Shown here: positions 55,270 through 63,757 of the stretch, piece by piece
How positions within the stretch are numbered: the first letter of the stretch is position 1
Layout of the letters: every line of letters starts with the position of its first letter
DNA from: Sphingopyxis yananensis
GTDB taxonomy: Bacteria; Pseudomonadota; Alphaproteobacteria; Sphingomonadales; Sphingomonadaceae
Assembly: GCF_020687785.1 (NCBI RefSeq)
Contig: NZ_JAJEWI010000003.1
Coordinates: 44,551-108,550, forward strand
Reading direction: 5' to 3'
DNA length: 64,000 bases
Translations under genes and position numbers: made by a program
The notes under the pieces: model-generated
Told to the model about the DNA's origin: nothing
What the model saw: the letters and a program-made list of their open reading frames with translations, nothing else
Database searches by the model: none

Positions 55270-55932
55270 TTAGAATTGAAAACCCTTGGGCGCGGCAAAG
55301 GCGGCCAGTGGCGCAACGTCCATATCGGTATAAGGACGCAGATTTAATATGCCGTTGGTTTTGATGCCTAGCTGCAGGCGCGCCACGGCACCGTCACGCT
55401 TCGCGGTGATCAGGCGGCCACCGTCAACCAATTGATCGGTCAGCGCGTCGGGCAATTCTTCAATCGCGCCGTCGATGATAATCAGGTCAAACGGGCCTTT
55501 GTCTGCTGCGCCCGCCGTCAGCGGCGCATCCACCCATTGAATGGCATCAATTTTTGCCGATGCTGGTGCGGCATTTCGCAGATCGGCATTATCTTCGACG
55601 GCTACAACTTGGGCACCCAATTCGGCGATCAAGGTGGCGACATAGCCCGTGCCAGCGCCAATGACCAAGGCGCGCTGTCCAGCGGTCACTTCGGCCTTCA
55701 TCAACATGCTGCCCGTCACCAGCGGCGCATTCAGCACGCGGCCCGCGCCAAGGGGAAGCGAGCGATCTGCATAGGCCACGCTGGCCAAAGCGGCGGGAAC
55801 AAAGTCTTCGCGGGCCAATTTGCCCATCACGCGCACGACGTCATTGTCGATAACGTCTGTGGGGCGAAGCTGACAGTCGATCATCGCCGACCGCATTTCA
55901 GCAGCAGTGGATTCGTTCAATTTGGTTGCCAT
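55270..55932 (-). CDS. pcm: Protein-L-isoaspartate O-methyltransferase-like protein
   Basis: It has 220 residues from the ATG at 55932 (MATKLNESTAAEMRSAMIDCQLRPTDVIDNDVVRVMGKLAREDFVPA). Motif I ALVIGAGTGYVATLIAELGAQVVAVED and post-motif FDLIIIDGAIEELPDALTDQLVDGGRLI. The usual Pcm signature is degenerate (no GSGYQTA-type turn; it reads GAGTGYVATL), as in the TolC-linked subgroup of alphaproteobacteria, whose activity is uncertain. A near-perfect 24-base palindrome lies 57 bases upstream. Confidence 0.82.
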   Translation of the reverse strand: MATKLNESTAAEMRSAMIDCQLRPTDVIDNDVVRVMGKLAREDFVPAALASVAYADRSLPLGAGRVLNAPLVTGSMLMKAEVTAGQRALVIGAGTGYVATLIAELGAQVVAVEDNADLRNAAPASAKIDAIQWVDAPLTAGAADKGPFDLIIIDGAIEELPDALTDQLVDGGRLITAKRDGAVARLQLGIKTNGILNLRPYTDMDVAPLAAFAAPKGFQF

Positions 55933-55988
55933 CCGTGTCAATCCGATTCGCTGGGCCCATGACTGGCACGACGCCTAGCCCAGAACAA

Positions 55989-56012
55989 GCTGTATTACAA
56001 TTGCAATACAGC
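55989..56012. promoter_or_regulatory. Palindromic operator candidate upstream of pcm-tolC
   Basis: GCTGTATT / AATACAGC perfect 8-base arms with centre ACAATTGC, itself almost symmetric (CAATTG), giving a near-perfect 24-base palindrome. Its size and place suit a TetR- or MarR-type dimer controlling the pcm-tolC operon. No regulator gene is adjacent. Confidence 0.55.
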
Positions 56013-56224
56013 AAAGAGTCGTGTTCTGCCCGCGCATAGCCTTTGAACAGCGCCGCGCCAAGCCTGCATTGCGGATTGGCGGGCGCTTTTCGGCTTGTTG
56101 TCCCGTGGCTAGCACGAGATTCTTCGATAAAAATTCGCTGTGCATGAAAGATTTGCGACAAGAAGGCATTGCCACTGCGCGATGAATTGGTTAGTGGCGC
56201 TGTCACCACGCGATTACGCATCGA

Positions 56225-56298
56225 GGCCCGATGGCGGAGTGGTGACGCAGAGGACTGCAAATCCTCGCACGCCGGTTCGATTCCGGCTCGGGCCTCCA
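56225..56298 (+). tRNA. tRNA-Cys (GCA)
   Basis: 74 bases including encoded CCA. Acceptor stem GGCCCGA / TCGGGCC, anticodon arm GAGGA-CTGCAAA-TCCTC with anticodon GCA, TpsiC arm GCCGG-TTCGATT-CCGGC. Confidence 0.96.
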
Positions 56299-56495
56299 TA
56301 TTTCCTGACATCATCCTCTGCTATTGGCCTATGTTGCATGGCTGGCATTGCCAGTTTTTCAGCGCCGATGGTGCCGAATAGCCCAGCCTGTGCCACCAGC
56401 TTTCGGGGTGCGGTCAATTGGGCCTGTGGGTGCGGCTGACTGGCTTCCCTACGGCACCCTCTATCTTCTTGTCACAAAGCCTTGTATGGGCCGCT

Positions 56496-56588
56496 TATCC
56501 CCGGGGGGCCGCTGTTGCAGTGGCTGAGAGGTGGTTTGCAGACCACGACCCGCTGAACCTGATCCGGTTGATACCGGCGTAGGGAGGG
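56496..56588 (+). promoter_or_regulatory. TPP riboswitch (THI element)
   Basis: Contains the conserved thi-box parts: GGCTGAGAGG (pyrimidine-binding J3-2 side), P3 stem GTGGT/ACCAC, ACCCGCTGAACCTGATCCGG and TTGATACCGGCGTAGGGAG (pyrophosphate side). P1 is formed by TCCCC near the start and AGGGA at the end. It precedes the TonB receptor by 46 bases. Bound thiamine pyrophosphate should switch the downstream operon off. Confidence 0.95.
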
Positions 56589-56613
56589 TGGGCAGATTTT
56601 CTGTCGTCCCTCC
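56583..56613 (+). promoter_or_regulatory. Expression platform hairpin of the TPP riboswitch
   Basis: GGAGGG (56583-56588) can pair with CCCTCC (56608-56613), with an inner CAG/CTG pair. GGAGGG overlaps the 3' strand of P1, so the P1 (ligand-bound) and this hairpin are mutually exclusive. Absence of a T run suggests translation control or an anti-sequestering role rather than a simple terminator. Confidence 0.55.
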
Positions 56614-56634
56614 TATGGAGTGGACGCGTAGAAT

Positions 56635-58959
56635 ATGACATTAAAATTGCATTATCTTGGCCGTGCGGCGCTTGTTTTTCCAACATTATTTTTGGCTGTG
56701 CCTGCCTTGGCGATGAATATGGCGTCTGATGCGGCGTCCGACGCGGGCGCAGAGGATAGCGGCCATGCCCCAATTCAAGTGATCGGCCACCGCGACCCTG
56801 TCGGCTTGCTGCCGGCCCAAGACGCGCCGCGATCCATTAGCGCGATTTCCAGCGAATTCATCACTAAACAGGCACCAACGATGAATGCCTTTCAATTGGT
56901 GAATATCTTGCCCGGCGCCAATGTGGCGATGAGCGACCCTTATGGCCTGTCCGCCAGCAGCGGCATCACGCTGCGCGGTTTGGGGCAGGACAGTATTGGC
57001 GTCTTGATGGAAGGCGCGCCGCAAAATGACATCGGCTATTTCTATGCCTATCCCGCGCAATTTGCGGACACGGAAAATATCAAACAGATCATACTGGCGC
57101 AGGGCAGTGTGGATATTGATAGCCCAGTGGTGGCAGCGGCAGGCGGCATGATCTCGCTGTCCTTGGATGACCCCAAGGACCAGATGGGCGCGTTGGTGAA
57201 CCTGTCCTATGGTAGCTATGATGCACGCCGTGCCTTTGTGCGCGTGGATACGGGCGAGATTGGCAATAGCGGGGTTCGGGCCTTTCTATCCTATTCCAAC
57301 AACCGCGCGGACAATTGGCGCGGGGCGGGATTTGACAAGCGCCAGCATGTGGATGCCAAATTCCTGACGACATGGGGCGATAGTAACCGCGCCAGCATCT
57401 CTTTCTCTTATAATGACGCCAAAACATCGACCTATCCGGCTGTGACCAAGGCGGATTGGAAGGCCGTGGGCCGCGATTATAATTTTGATGCCGACTATGG
57501 CGATGGCAATTTAAATTATTGGCGCTTGTACCGTGCGCCGTTCCGCAACCTCTATATCAGCGCGCCCTTGCAAGTGGCGCTGAATGACAGGCTGACGCTG
57601 AACAATTCGGCCTATCTACAGATGGGCCATGGCAATTCGCCTTATGGAACAGAGCTGTGGACCGAGGGCAATTATCTGGGCACGGAGTTGCTGGATGAGC
57701 CGATCAATCTGCCCGGCGCGGTGGACGGCAAAGCCAATGTGATGGGCAATTGGACCGGCAAGCAGTTCCGTGTTGGCGACGTTGCCAAACTCACCTTGCA
57801 AGCGGGCGCGCACCGCGTCACCGCTGGTCTGTGGTTTGATTATGGCACCGACCGTGTAACGCAAAGCTATACGTCGTTGAACGCGGATGGCCGTCCGGTG
57901 GATGAATGGGGTTATCAGGATAAAGCCATTCGCACCGCTGATGGCCGCTTGTTGGCTTATGAAAATGCCCGCACCGTTACGGTGACGAAAGGCGCATTTT
58001 TGGCGGATAGCATCGCGCTGAGCGACAAATTGGGCGTGGATGTGGGGTTGAAGGCGGTGAATGTGCTGCGGCGGGGGCATAATTATTTGCCCGGTCCACA
58101 AAGCGACATTCGCTATAGCAGCAGCGCCTTGTTGCCGCGCGCGGCGATCCGCTATGACGTGGGTGACAGCCAGCAGATTTTCGCCAATGTGAACACGAAC
58201 TTCCGCATTCCTAATGAGTTTGCGCTTTACGACTATTATTATGATGGCGTTGTGGTGAGCCAAGGCAGCACAAGCCTGAAGAATGAATATAGCGTGTCGT
58301 CGGAACTGGGTTATCGTTACAATGGCGCGAAGCTGTCCTTGGCGCTGACAGCTTTCCACTATTGGTTCCGCAACCGCCAAGTGCCGACTATTTTGAATGA
58401 TGGCGGCGCGCAAGTGAGCGCGACAGTGAACGCCGGTTCCATGCGCAGCCATGGATTGGATGCGGAAATCAGCTATCGTCCAACGGAAGGCTGGGGCATC
58501 TATCTGTCCGGCGAAATTTTGCGCACCAAATTGCTGGATGACCTGCCCGTGGGGTATGATTTCCTGCCGACCAAGGGCAAGAATGCGGTGGCCAGCCCCA
58601 AATATCAATTTGCGGCCGGTAGCAGCTATGACGATGGATTGCTGTTTGGCAGCATGGCGCTGAAATATGTCGGCCGCCAATATGCGACCTTTATGAACGA
58701 TGAAAGCATCAAGCCTTATGCGACGTTGGACCTGTCTATCGGCGTGCATTTGGCGGGGATGTTGGATGGCAAGCGCACGGATTTGCGCCTGAACGCGATT
58801 AACATCACCAACCCCAAGGTCTTGTCGGGCGTTTATTCGGTGTCGAGCAATGCGCTGGACACCGAGGGGCGTGGTGGCACCAACATTTATGGCAGCGCCC
58901 CCAGCTATTATATCGGCAGTGGGCGGGCGTTTGTCGGCACCTTGTCGCGGGCGTTCTGA
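56635..58959 (+). CDS. TonB-dependent receptor, probable thiamine outer membrane gate
   Basis: It has 774 residues. Signal peptide to about residue 26 (ALVFPTLFLAVPALA). Plug domain with APRSISAISSEFITKQAPTMNAFQLVNILPGANV and ITLRGLGQDSIGVLMEGAPQND, IKQIILAQGSVDIDSPVVAAAGGMI. The barrel ends with the aromatic GTLSRAF. Ligand is inferred from position: directly below a TPP riboswitch and above a kinase and a PnuC/PnuT-type permease, as in the thiamine-linked outer membrane receptors predicted by comparative genomics. No strong Shine-Dalgarno before the ATG. Confidence 0.9.
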   Translation: MTLKLHYLGRAALVFPTLFLAVPALAMNMASDAASDAGAEDSGHAPIQVIGHRDPVGLLPAQDAPRSISAISSEFITKQAPTMNAFQLVNILPGANVAMSDPYGLSASSGITLRGLGQDSIGVLMEGAPQNDIGYFYAYPAQFADTENIKQIILAQGSVDIDSPVVAAAGGMISLSLDDPKDQMGALVNLSYGSYDARRAFVRVDTGEIGNSGVRAFLSYSNNRADNWRGAGFDKRQHVDAKFLTTWGDSNRASISFSYNDAKTSTYPAVTKADWKAVGRDYNFDADYGDGNLNYWRLYRAPFRNLYISAPLQVALNDRLTLNNSAYLQMGHGNSPYGTELWTEGNYLGTELLDEPINLPGAVDGKANVMGNWTGKQFRVGDVAKLTLQAGAHRVTAGLWFDYGTDRVTQSYTSLNADGRPVDEWGYQDKAIRTADGRLLAYENARTVTVTKGAFLADSIALSDKLGVDVGLKAVNVLRRGHNYLPGPQSDIRYSSSALLPRAAIRYDVGDSQQIFANVNTNFRIPNEFALYDYYYDGVVVSQGSTSLKNEYSVSSELGYRYNGAKLSLALTAFHYWFRNRQVPTILNDGGAQVSATVNAGSMRSHGLDAEISYRPTEGWGIYLSGEILRTKLLDDLPVGYDFLPTKGKNAVASPKYQFAAGSSYDDGLLFGSMALKYVGRQYATFMNDESIKPYATLDLSIGVHLAGMLDGKRTDLRLNAINITNPKVLSGVYSVSSNALDTEGRGGTNIYGSAPSYYIGSGRAFVGTLSRAF

Positions 58960-58963
58960 CGCG

Positions 58964-60106
58964 ATGAACGGGTCTGGGCATTTGGTGCATGGCATGGGCA
59001 CGGCGTTGGAAACCCCAGTGTGGCCCGCCATCACCGATGCCGAGGCGGCGCGCGTGGTGCAGCATTTTCCGGATGCGGGTGGGTTTCAGGCGCTGCAATG
59101 GCACAGCCCGCGCCCCTTTTCGGCGGCGGCCTTGGTGGAATGCGGTGCGGGGCGGTTGTTTTTGAAACGGCACCACCCGCGCTTGCGCAGCATGGCGGCG
59201 TTGAACGAAGAACATGGTTTCGTCCGTCATTTACAGGCGCAGGGCCTGTCGGTGCCGCCCATGTATCGCGCCCATGGCGGGGGCACGGTGCTGGCGGATG
59301 GGCCGTGGGTTTATGAATTGCACGGACAAGGGCAGGGAACGGATCTCTATCGCGACCGACTGTCATGGACCGGATTTTTGAATGATCGCCACAGCTTTGC
59401 GGCGGGGGCCGCCTTGGCGCGGTTGCACCATGCGGCGCTGGGATATGATGCGCCGGATCGCGGCCCCTATCCGCTGGTGGCCAGCGCGCAGATATTGACC
59501 GCCGCCGATCCTGTGTTGGCCGCTGATCGCTATATATATGCGCGGCCTGCGGTGGCGGCCTATCTTCAGGGGCGTAATTGGCGCGCTTCCTTAACAAAGA
59601 TTTGGGCGGAACTGGGGGACGGCCTGTATCCGGCCATTGCCCAGCAGCCGCGATTATGGACGCATGGCGACTGGCACCCATCCAATTTGCTGTGGGCGGC
59701 AGATGGCACGGTATCGACGGTGCTGGATTTCGGTGTCGCGGCCCCCAGCTTTGCTTTGCATGATTTGGCGATGGCGCTGGAGCGTAGCGTCATACCATGG
59801 CTGGGCATGGATGATGGTCAGTTGACCGAGGCCGCGGATGTTGATGCGGCTGCCGCTTTGCTGGCGGGATATCATAGCATCCAGCCGCTCAGCACGGCGG
59901 ATATCGCGTTGGTGCTGCGCCTGTTGCCGCTGGTCCATGTGGAATTTGCATTGTCCGAGGTTGATTATTTCGCGGGCATCGTGCGCGATGCCGCCGCCGC
60001 CGACTTGGCGTGGGACGGATATGCCTTGGGCCATGCCCATTGGTTCCTATCGGACCAAGGCCAGCATTTCCTGCGCAGCCTTGCCGAAGGGACGTCGGCC
60101 TTATGA
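58964..60106 (+). CDS. APH-family phosphotransferase, probable thiamine kinase
   Basis: It has 380 residues from the ATG at 58964, four bases after the receptor stop. Aminoglycoside-phosphotransferase fold: catalytic LWTHGDWHPSNLLW (HGDxHxxN) and metal-binding TVLDFGVAAPSFALHDLAMALE. N-lobe lysine in GRLFLKRHHPR. Family members phosphorylate aminoglycosides, choline, homoserine or thiamine; the TPP riboswitch and PnuT-type permease make thiamine the best guess, with trapping by phosphorylation as the role. Its stop overlaps the next ATG (ATGA). Confidence 0.8.
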   Translation: MNGSGHLVHGMGTALETPVWPAITDAEAARVVQHFPDAGGFQALQWHSPRPFSAAALVECGAGRLFLKRHHPRLRSMAALNEEHGFVRHLQAQGLSVPPMYRAHGGGTVLADGPWVYELHGQGQGTDLYRDRLSWTGFLNDRHSFAAGAALARLHHAALGYDAPDRGPYPLVASAQILTAADPVLAADRYIYARPAVAAYLQGRNWRASLTKIWAELGDGLYPAIAQQPRLWTHGDWHPSNLLWAADGTVSTVLDFGVAAPSFALHDLAMALERSVIPWLGMDDGQLTEAADVDAAAALLAGYHSIQPLSTADIALVLRLLPLVHVEFALSEVDYFAGIVRDAAAADLAWDGYALGHAHWFLSDQGQHFLRSLAEGTSAL

Positions 60107-60663
60107 CGTCATTGGAAATATTGGCGGTGCCTTTGGCCTTTTTGGGAATATGGCTGACCACCAAGCGCAGCCTGTGGTGCTGGCCCGTGGTGTTGGTGTC
60201 GGCGGGCCTGTATGTGAAGATATTCTGGGATGCCCAGCTTTACGCCAATATGATCTTACAACTGCTGTTCGGCTTGTTCATATTATATGGCTGGCTGATG
60301 TGGCTGCGCGGGCGCGGGGATGATGGCATGGTGTCCGTCGTTCCGCTGCGCGGGCGAAATGCGGCGGCGGCCTTGGCGCTGACCATGGTGGGGGCGGGGC
60401 TGACGGGTTGGTTGTCCAGCCATTATAGCGATGCGCCTTTGCCGTGGCCGGACGCCATCCTCAGCAGCTTCAGTCTGCTGGCCCAATATTGGACCGCGCG
60501 CCGCTATGCGGCCAGTTGGATGCTGTGGGTGGTGGTGGACATATTCTATGTTGGCCTGTTCGCCGCATCGGCCCTGTGGCTGACGGCGGGACTATACGCC
60601 GCCATGGCTGTGCTGGCGGTGCTGGGCTATCGCCATTGGCGGGCCTTGGAAACGGCGGGATAA
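60103..60663 (+). CDS. pnuT: PnuC/PnuT-family vitamin permease, probable thiamine transporter
   Basis: It has 186 residues, seven hydrophobic helices. LEILAVPLAFLGIWLTTKRSLWCWPVVLVSAGLYVKIFWDAQLYANMILQLLFGLFILYGW fits the PnuC family opening (WxTxxxxxxxW, YxxxxxxxxGxYGW). Near the end YAASWMLWVVVDIFYVGLF matches the second conserved repeat with ligand-stacking tryptophans. PnuC takes nicotinamide riboside, but PnuT relatives move thiamine and are associated with TPP riboswitches, as here. Facilitated diffusion needs the kinase next door. Confidence 0.85.
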   Translation: MTSLEILAVPLAFLGIWLTTKRSLWCWPVVLVSAGLYVKIFWDAQLYANMILQLLFGLFILYGWLMWLRGRGDDGMVSVVPLRGRNAAAALALTMVGAGLTGWLSSHYSDAPLPWPDAILSSFSLLAQYWTARRYAASWMLWVVVDIFYVGLFAASALWLTAGLYAAMAVLAVLGYRHWRALETAG

Positions 60664-60665
60664 GC

Positions 60666-60700
60666 ACAAAGGGTGACGGAATGATCCGCCACCCTTTGTT
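60666..60700. terminator. Terminator between pnuT and YcaC-like gene
   Basis: ACAAAGGGTG / CACCCTTTGT 10-base stem with an inner CGG/CCG pair between convergent genes; no long T run directly, but a T-rich stretch follows. Confidence 0.7.
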
Positions 60701-60713
60701 GGGCAATAGGTTT

Positions 60714-61340
60714 TTATTTGCCTTGCGTTACGATGTTGTAACTGGTGATCAGGTTGCGATAATCGGGAATATGGTTCGAAAATAGCGCGCCCAGCCCATC
60801 CACATCATTGCGCCAATCGCGGTGCAATTCGCAGGCCAAGCCAAACCATGTCATTAATTGGGCACCCGCGGCGGTCATGCGCGACCATGCGCTGTGGCGG
60901 GTCACTTCATTGAACGTGCCCGATGCGTCCGTGACCACAAAGACGTCATACCCTTCCGCCAGCGCGGACAATGCAGGAAAGGCCACACAGACTTCGGTGA
61001 CGACACCTGCGATAATCAATTGCTTTTTACCGGTGGCTTTGACGGCGGCGACAAATTCTTCATTGTCCCATGCGTTAATCTGACCAGGACGGGCGATATA
61101 AGGCGCGTCGGGGAATTGTTCCTTCAGTTCGGGGACCAGCGGACCATTGGGGCCGGTTTCAAAGCTGGTGGTCAAAATGGTCGGCAGCTCAAAATATTTC
61201 GCCAGATCGCCCAGCGCTAACACATTATTCTTGAACTTATCGGGGTCAAAGTCGCGGACCAGCGACAACAGGCCAGCTTGATGATCAACCAGCAAAACAG
61301 CCGCGTCGTTGCGATCCAGACGAACATAGGGTTTGGACAT
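60714..61340 (-). CDS. YcaC-type isochorismatase-like hydrolase
   Basis: It has 208 residues from the ATG at 61340 (GGAAGA upstream). Cysteine hydrolase of the isochorismatase superfamily: catalytic Asp19 (LLVDHQAGL), Cys118 (VVTEVCVAFPALSA) and DASGTFNE. Position 84, where a Lys is typical, is Arg (YIARPGQINAW). Substrate unknown for YcaC. It shares its strand and probable regulator with pirin, across a 183-base gap full of inverted repeats. Confidence 0.86.
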   Translation of the reverse strand: MSKPYVRLDRNDAAVLLVDHQAGLLSLVRDFDPDKFKNNVLALGDLAKYFELPTILTTSFETGPNGPLVPELKEQFPDAPYIARPGQINAWDNEEFVAAVKATGKKQLIIAGVVTEVCVAFPALSALAEGYDVFVVTDASGTFNEVTRHSAWSRMTAAGAQLMTWFGLACELHRDWRNDVDGLGALFSNHIPDYRNLITSYNIVTQGK

Positions 61341-61376
61341 GATATTCTTCCTGCAAAAGGCCGCACGAAGGGAGCG

Positions 61377-61398
61377 GGCAAAGCGCAGACGCTTTGCC
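61377..61398. repeat. Perfect inverted repeat, ycaC leader
   Basis: GGCAAAGCG / CGCTTTGCC arms (9 bases) around CAGA. A second, TGCGC/GCGCA at 61406-61419, follows at once. It sits 37 bases before the YcaC-like start. Confidence 0.7.
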
Positions 61399-61457
61399 GA
61401 CAAGATGCGCTGCGGCGCACGCACCATCGTTGGGATATGAAAAGGGACGGGGTGGGG

Positions 61458-61497
61458 TGGTCCGATAGGGCGGGGGGGGGAAAGCCCTATCGGACCA
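61458..61497. repeat. 14-base perfect inverted repeat with G9 loop
   Basis: TGGTCCGATAGGGC (61458-61471) and GCCCTATCGGACCA (61484-61497) with loop G9AAA. Very stable in RNA from either strand; lies between pirin and the YcaC-like gene, which share the minus strand. It is not followed by a T run. The G9 tract could vary in length. Confidence 0.75.
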
Positions 61498-61523
61498 GAT
61501 GTTCAGCATCTAAGATACGGCAG

Positions 61524-62402
61524 TTACTCCGTTGCTCCTTCGTGCTGAACAAAGCGGCCAGTGTTGAAATCTTCAATGGCCTGACGAATTTCCTTTTCGG
61601 TGTTCATGACAAAGGGGCCATGACCGAAAATGGGTTCGTCAATGGGTTCACCGGTCAGCACCAATAATGTTGCATCGCCGTTGGCAAAGATTTGCGCACC
61701 TTCGCCGTCTGTGCTCAGCAAAATGGCTTCGGCTTCGCCGCCTTCCATGCTGCCATTCACGGTGATATGGCCTTTCAACACCACAATGATGGCGGTGTGC
61801 CCTTTGGGCAAAGCCAGATCGACTATGGCATCCCGCTTGACCTGCACGTCCCACATATTGATGGGGGTAAAGGTTTTGGCGGGGCCCGTAGCACCCAAAT
61901 ATTCCCCAGCAATCACCCGCGCCGTGCCCGCATTATCTCGCAAATTCACCACAGGAATATCTGCCGACAATATGCCTTGATAAGCGGCCGGAGCCATCTT
62001 GTCCTTGGCAGGCAGATTCACCCACAATTGAATCATGCGGAACGGACCGCCCGTTTTGGCAAAGGATGGGGAGTGATATTCTTCGTGAATAATGCCGCCG
62101 CCAGCGGTCATCCACTGCACATCACCCGGACCAATCACGCCGCCATTGCCAGCGGAATCGCGATGCTCCACTTCGCCGTCATAAACGATGGTGACCGTTT
62201 CAAATCCACGGTGGGGGTGCTGACCGACACCGCGTTGGTCGGTTGTGGGTTCGAAATAATGCGGCCCAGCATAATCTAGCAGCAAGAAGGGGCTGATATG
62301 CTTGCCCAGCCGATTATAGGAAAAGAGCGAGCGAACGGGAAAACCGTCGCCAACCCAATGTCCCCGGTCCGAACCATAGCGTCCAAGGATTTCCTTCGTC
62401 AT
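61524..62402 (-). CDS. Pirin family protein
   Basis: It has 292 residues from the ATG at 62402 (GGAGA eight bases upstream; the open frame is longer). Pirin N-domain with metal site HPHRGFETVTIVYDGEVEHRDSAG, GPGDVQWMTAGGGIIHEEYH, and second cupin FTPINMWDVQVKRDAIVDLALPKGHTAIIVVLKGHITVNG; HGPFVMNTEKEIRQAIEDFNTGRF ends it as usual. Pirins bind iron; some have quercetinase activity. Divergent from a LysR gene that may control it. Confidence 0.92.
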   Translation of the reverse strand: MTKEILGRYGSDRGHWVGDGFPVRSLFSYNRLGKHISPFLLLDYAGPHYFEPTTDQRGVGQHPHRGFETVTIVYDGEVEHRDSAGNGGVIGPGDVQWMTAGGGIIHEEYHSPSFAKTGGPFRMIQLWVNLPAKDKMAPAAYQGILSADIPVVNLRDNAGTARVIAGEYLGATGPAKTFTPINMWDVQVKRDAIVDLALPKGHTAIIVVLKGHITVNGSMEGGEAEAILLSTDGEGAQIFANGDATLLVLTGEPIDEPIFGHGPFVMNTEKEIRQAIEDFNTGRFVQHEGATE

Positions 62403-62520
62403 AACCAATCTCCGAGGCGACCGTCCTATGAGCGGTGGGTCGCTGTTAAAAACCATATAGACTTGCGACGATGGGGCGAAAAGATTGCTCAATCGGACTA
62501 AGCGTTCTATTCATGCAACG

Positions 62521-63447
62521 ATGCAAGACCTCAACGATCTCTATTATTTCGTCCAAGTGGTGGATCATGGGGGATTTGCTCCCGCAGCGCGGGCTTTGGG
62601 GGAGCAAAAGTCGAAGCTCAGCCGACGCATTCAGGGCTTGGAAGATCGGGTGGGGGTACGCCTCATCAATCGATCATCGCGCCATTTCTCGGTGACCGAC
62701 ATTGGACGCGCTTATTATGAACGCTGCCGCGCTGTGCTGGTGGAGGCAGAGGCCGCTGACCAGATATTGGCGCAGGTGCGGTCCGAACCAGCGGGCGTTT
62801 TGCGGGTGTCTTGTCCGGTCGCCTTGTTGAATTTCCATTTGGGGCCGATCTTCGCGGCTTTCCTCAAGGCCTATCCCGACATTGAACTGCAATTGGAAAG
62901 CACCAACCGCCGCGTTGACGTGATTGCAGAAGGCTTTGACGTCGCCATTCGGGCGCGCTTCCCGCCCCTAGAGGTCAGCGAGTTGATGATGCGGCAATTG
63001 GATATCAGCACCCAATGTCTGGTGGCCAGCCCGGCCTTGTTAGAAGATGCCTTAGAACGAGGGGGCTTTACGTCACCACAAGATTTGCGCGGCTTGCCCA
63101 GCCTGTCGATGGCATCGCCCCATGAAAAGCAATTGTGGCAGTTGCAGCATGAGGACGGCCAAATGCTGTCGATCCCGCACAAGCCCAATTTGATTACCGA
63201 AGATATGAGCGTGCTGCGCGAAGCGGCCTTGGCGGGTGTGGGGGTGGTGCAATTGCCGACCATGCTCATCTGGAAAGACATAGAAGCAGGGCGCCTTGTT
63301 CATGTCTTGCCGGATTGGCGTCCCAAGGCAGCCATTGTTCATGCGATATTCCCATCCAAGCGCGGATTATTGCCTTCTGTTCGGGCGCTGCTCGACTTTT
63401 TGAGCCACAGTTGCACGGAACAGAGGCAGGCTATGCCAAATCTGTGA
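62521..63447 (+). CDS. LysR-family transcriptional regulator
   Basis: It has 308 residues from the ATG at 62521 (MQDLNDLYYFVQVVDHGGFAPAARALGEQKSKLSRRIQGLEDRVGVRLINRSSRHFSVTDIG, a winged HTH). Effector domain from about 95 with RVSCPVALLNFHLGPIFAAFLKAYPDIELQLESTNRRVDVIAEGFDVAIRAR. A position 118 bases from the divergent pirin gene makes pirin and the YcaC-like gene the likely targets. Similar LTTR-pirin pairs respond to electrophiles or quinones in some bacteria; the effector here is unknown. Confidence 0.92.
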   Translation: MQDLNDLYYFVQVVDHGGFAPAARALGEQKSKLSRRIQGLEDRVGVRLINRSSRHFSVTDIGRAYYERCRAVLVEAEAADQILAQVRSEPAGVLRVSCPVALLNFHLGPIFAAFLKAYPDIELQLESTNRRVDVIAEGFDVAIRARFPPLEVSELMMRQLDISTQCLVASPALLEDALERGGFTSPQDLRGLPSLSMASPHEKQLWQLQHEDGQMLSIPHKPNLITEDMSVLREAALAGVGVVQLPTMLIWKDIEAGRLVHVLPDWRPKAAIVHAIFPSKRGLLPSVRALLDFLSHSCTEQRQAMPNL

Positions 63448-63728
63448 CCATCTAGACTGGGAATCGCACAGGGCGGCGCACCAGAATCATCATCTTCAGG
63501 GCTAAGAATCAGAAAAATAGAACGAATCTGACAAGATGATTCGGGATTCGGCGGGTTCTTCTGATGCTGATTGCGGCCTTGGGGCGCAAAAGAGCGTGAT
63601 TTGGCTGGGAAAAATAGAATTTTATTAAATTCATGAAATTTGGCAGTTTTGCGGGGAGAGGCAGCGATATTTCGGCGCTGAATAGACCGAAAATGGGGTG
63701 TAAAACCAAAACAGTCGACAAACATTGG
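63448..63728. other. Non-coding stretch after the LysR gene
   Basis: I see no gene. GAATCATC / GATGATTC arms at 63484-63542 may end the LysR transcript, though no T run follows. Further on, an AT-rich tract (about 63600-63640) includes GAATTT/AAATTC; it may serve as an UP element for the promoter at 63729. Confidence 0.4.
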
Positions 63729-63757
63729 TTGACGGTACAGCTAAGTCCGCTTAGAGG
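63729..63757 (+). promoter_or_regulatory. Candidate rrn promoter
   Basis: TTGACG (63729-63734), 17-base spacer, TAGAGG (63752-63757), with AT-rich DNA upstream. It precedes the boxA-like element and is placed where an rRNA operon promoter should be. Confidence 0.5.

Noticed and set aside
57616..59034. A 472-codon minus-strand frame
   Set aside because: Antisense to the TonB receptor; no motif, His/Ala/Arg-rich shadow.
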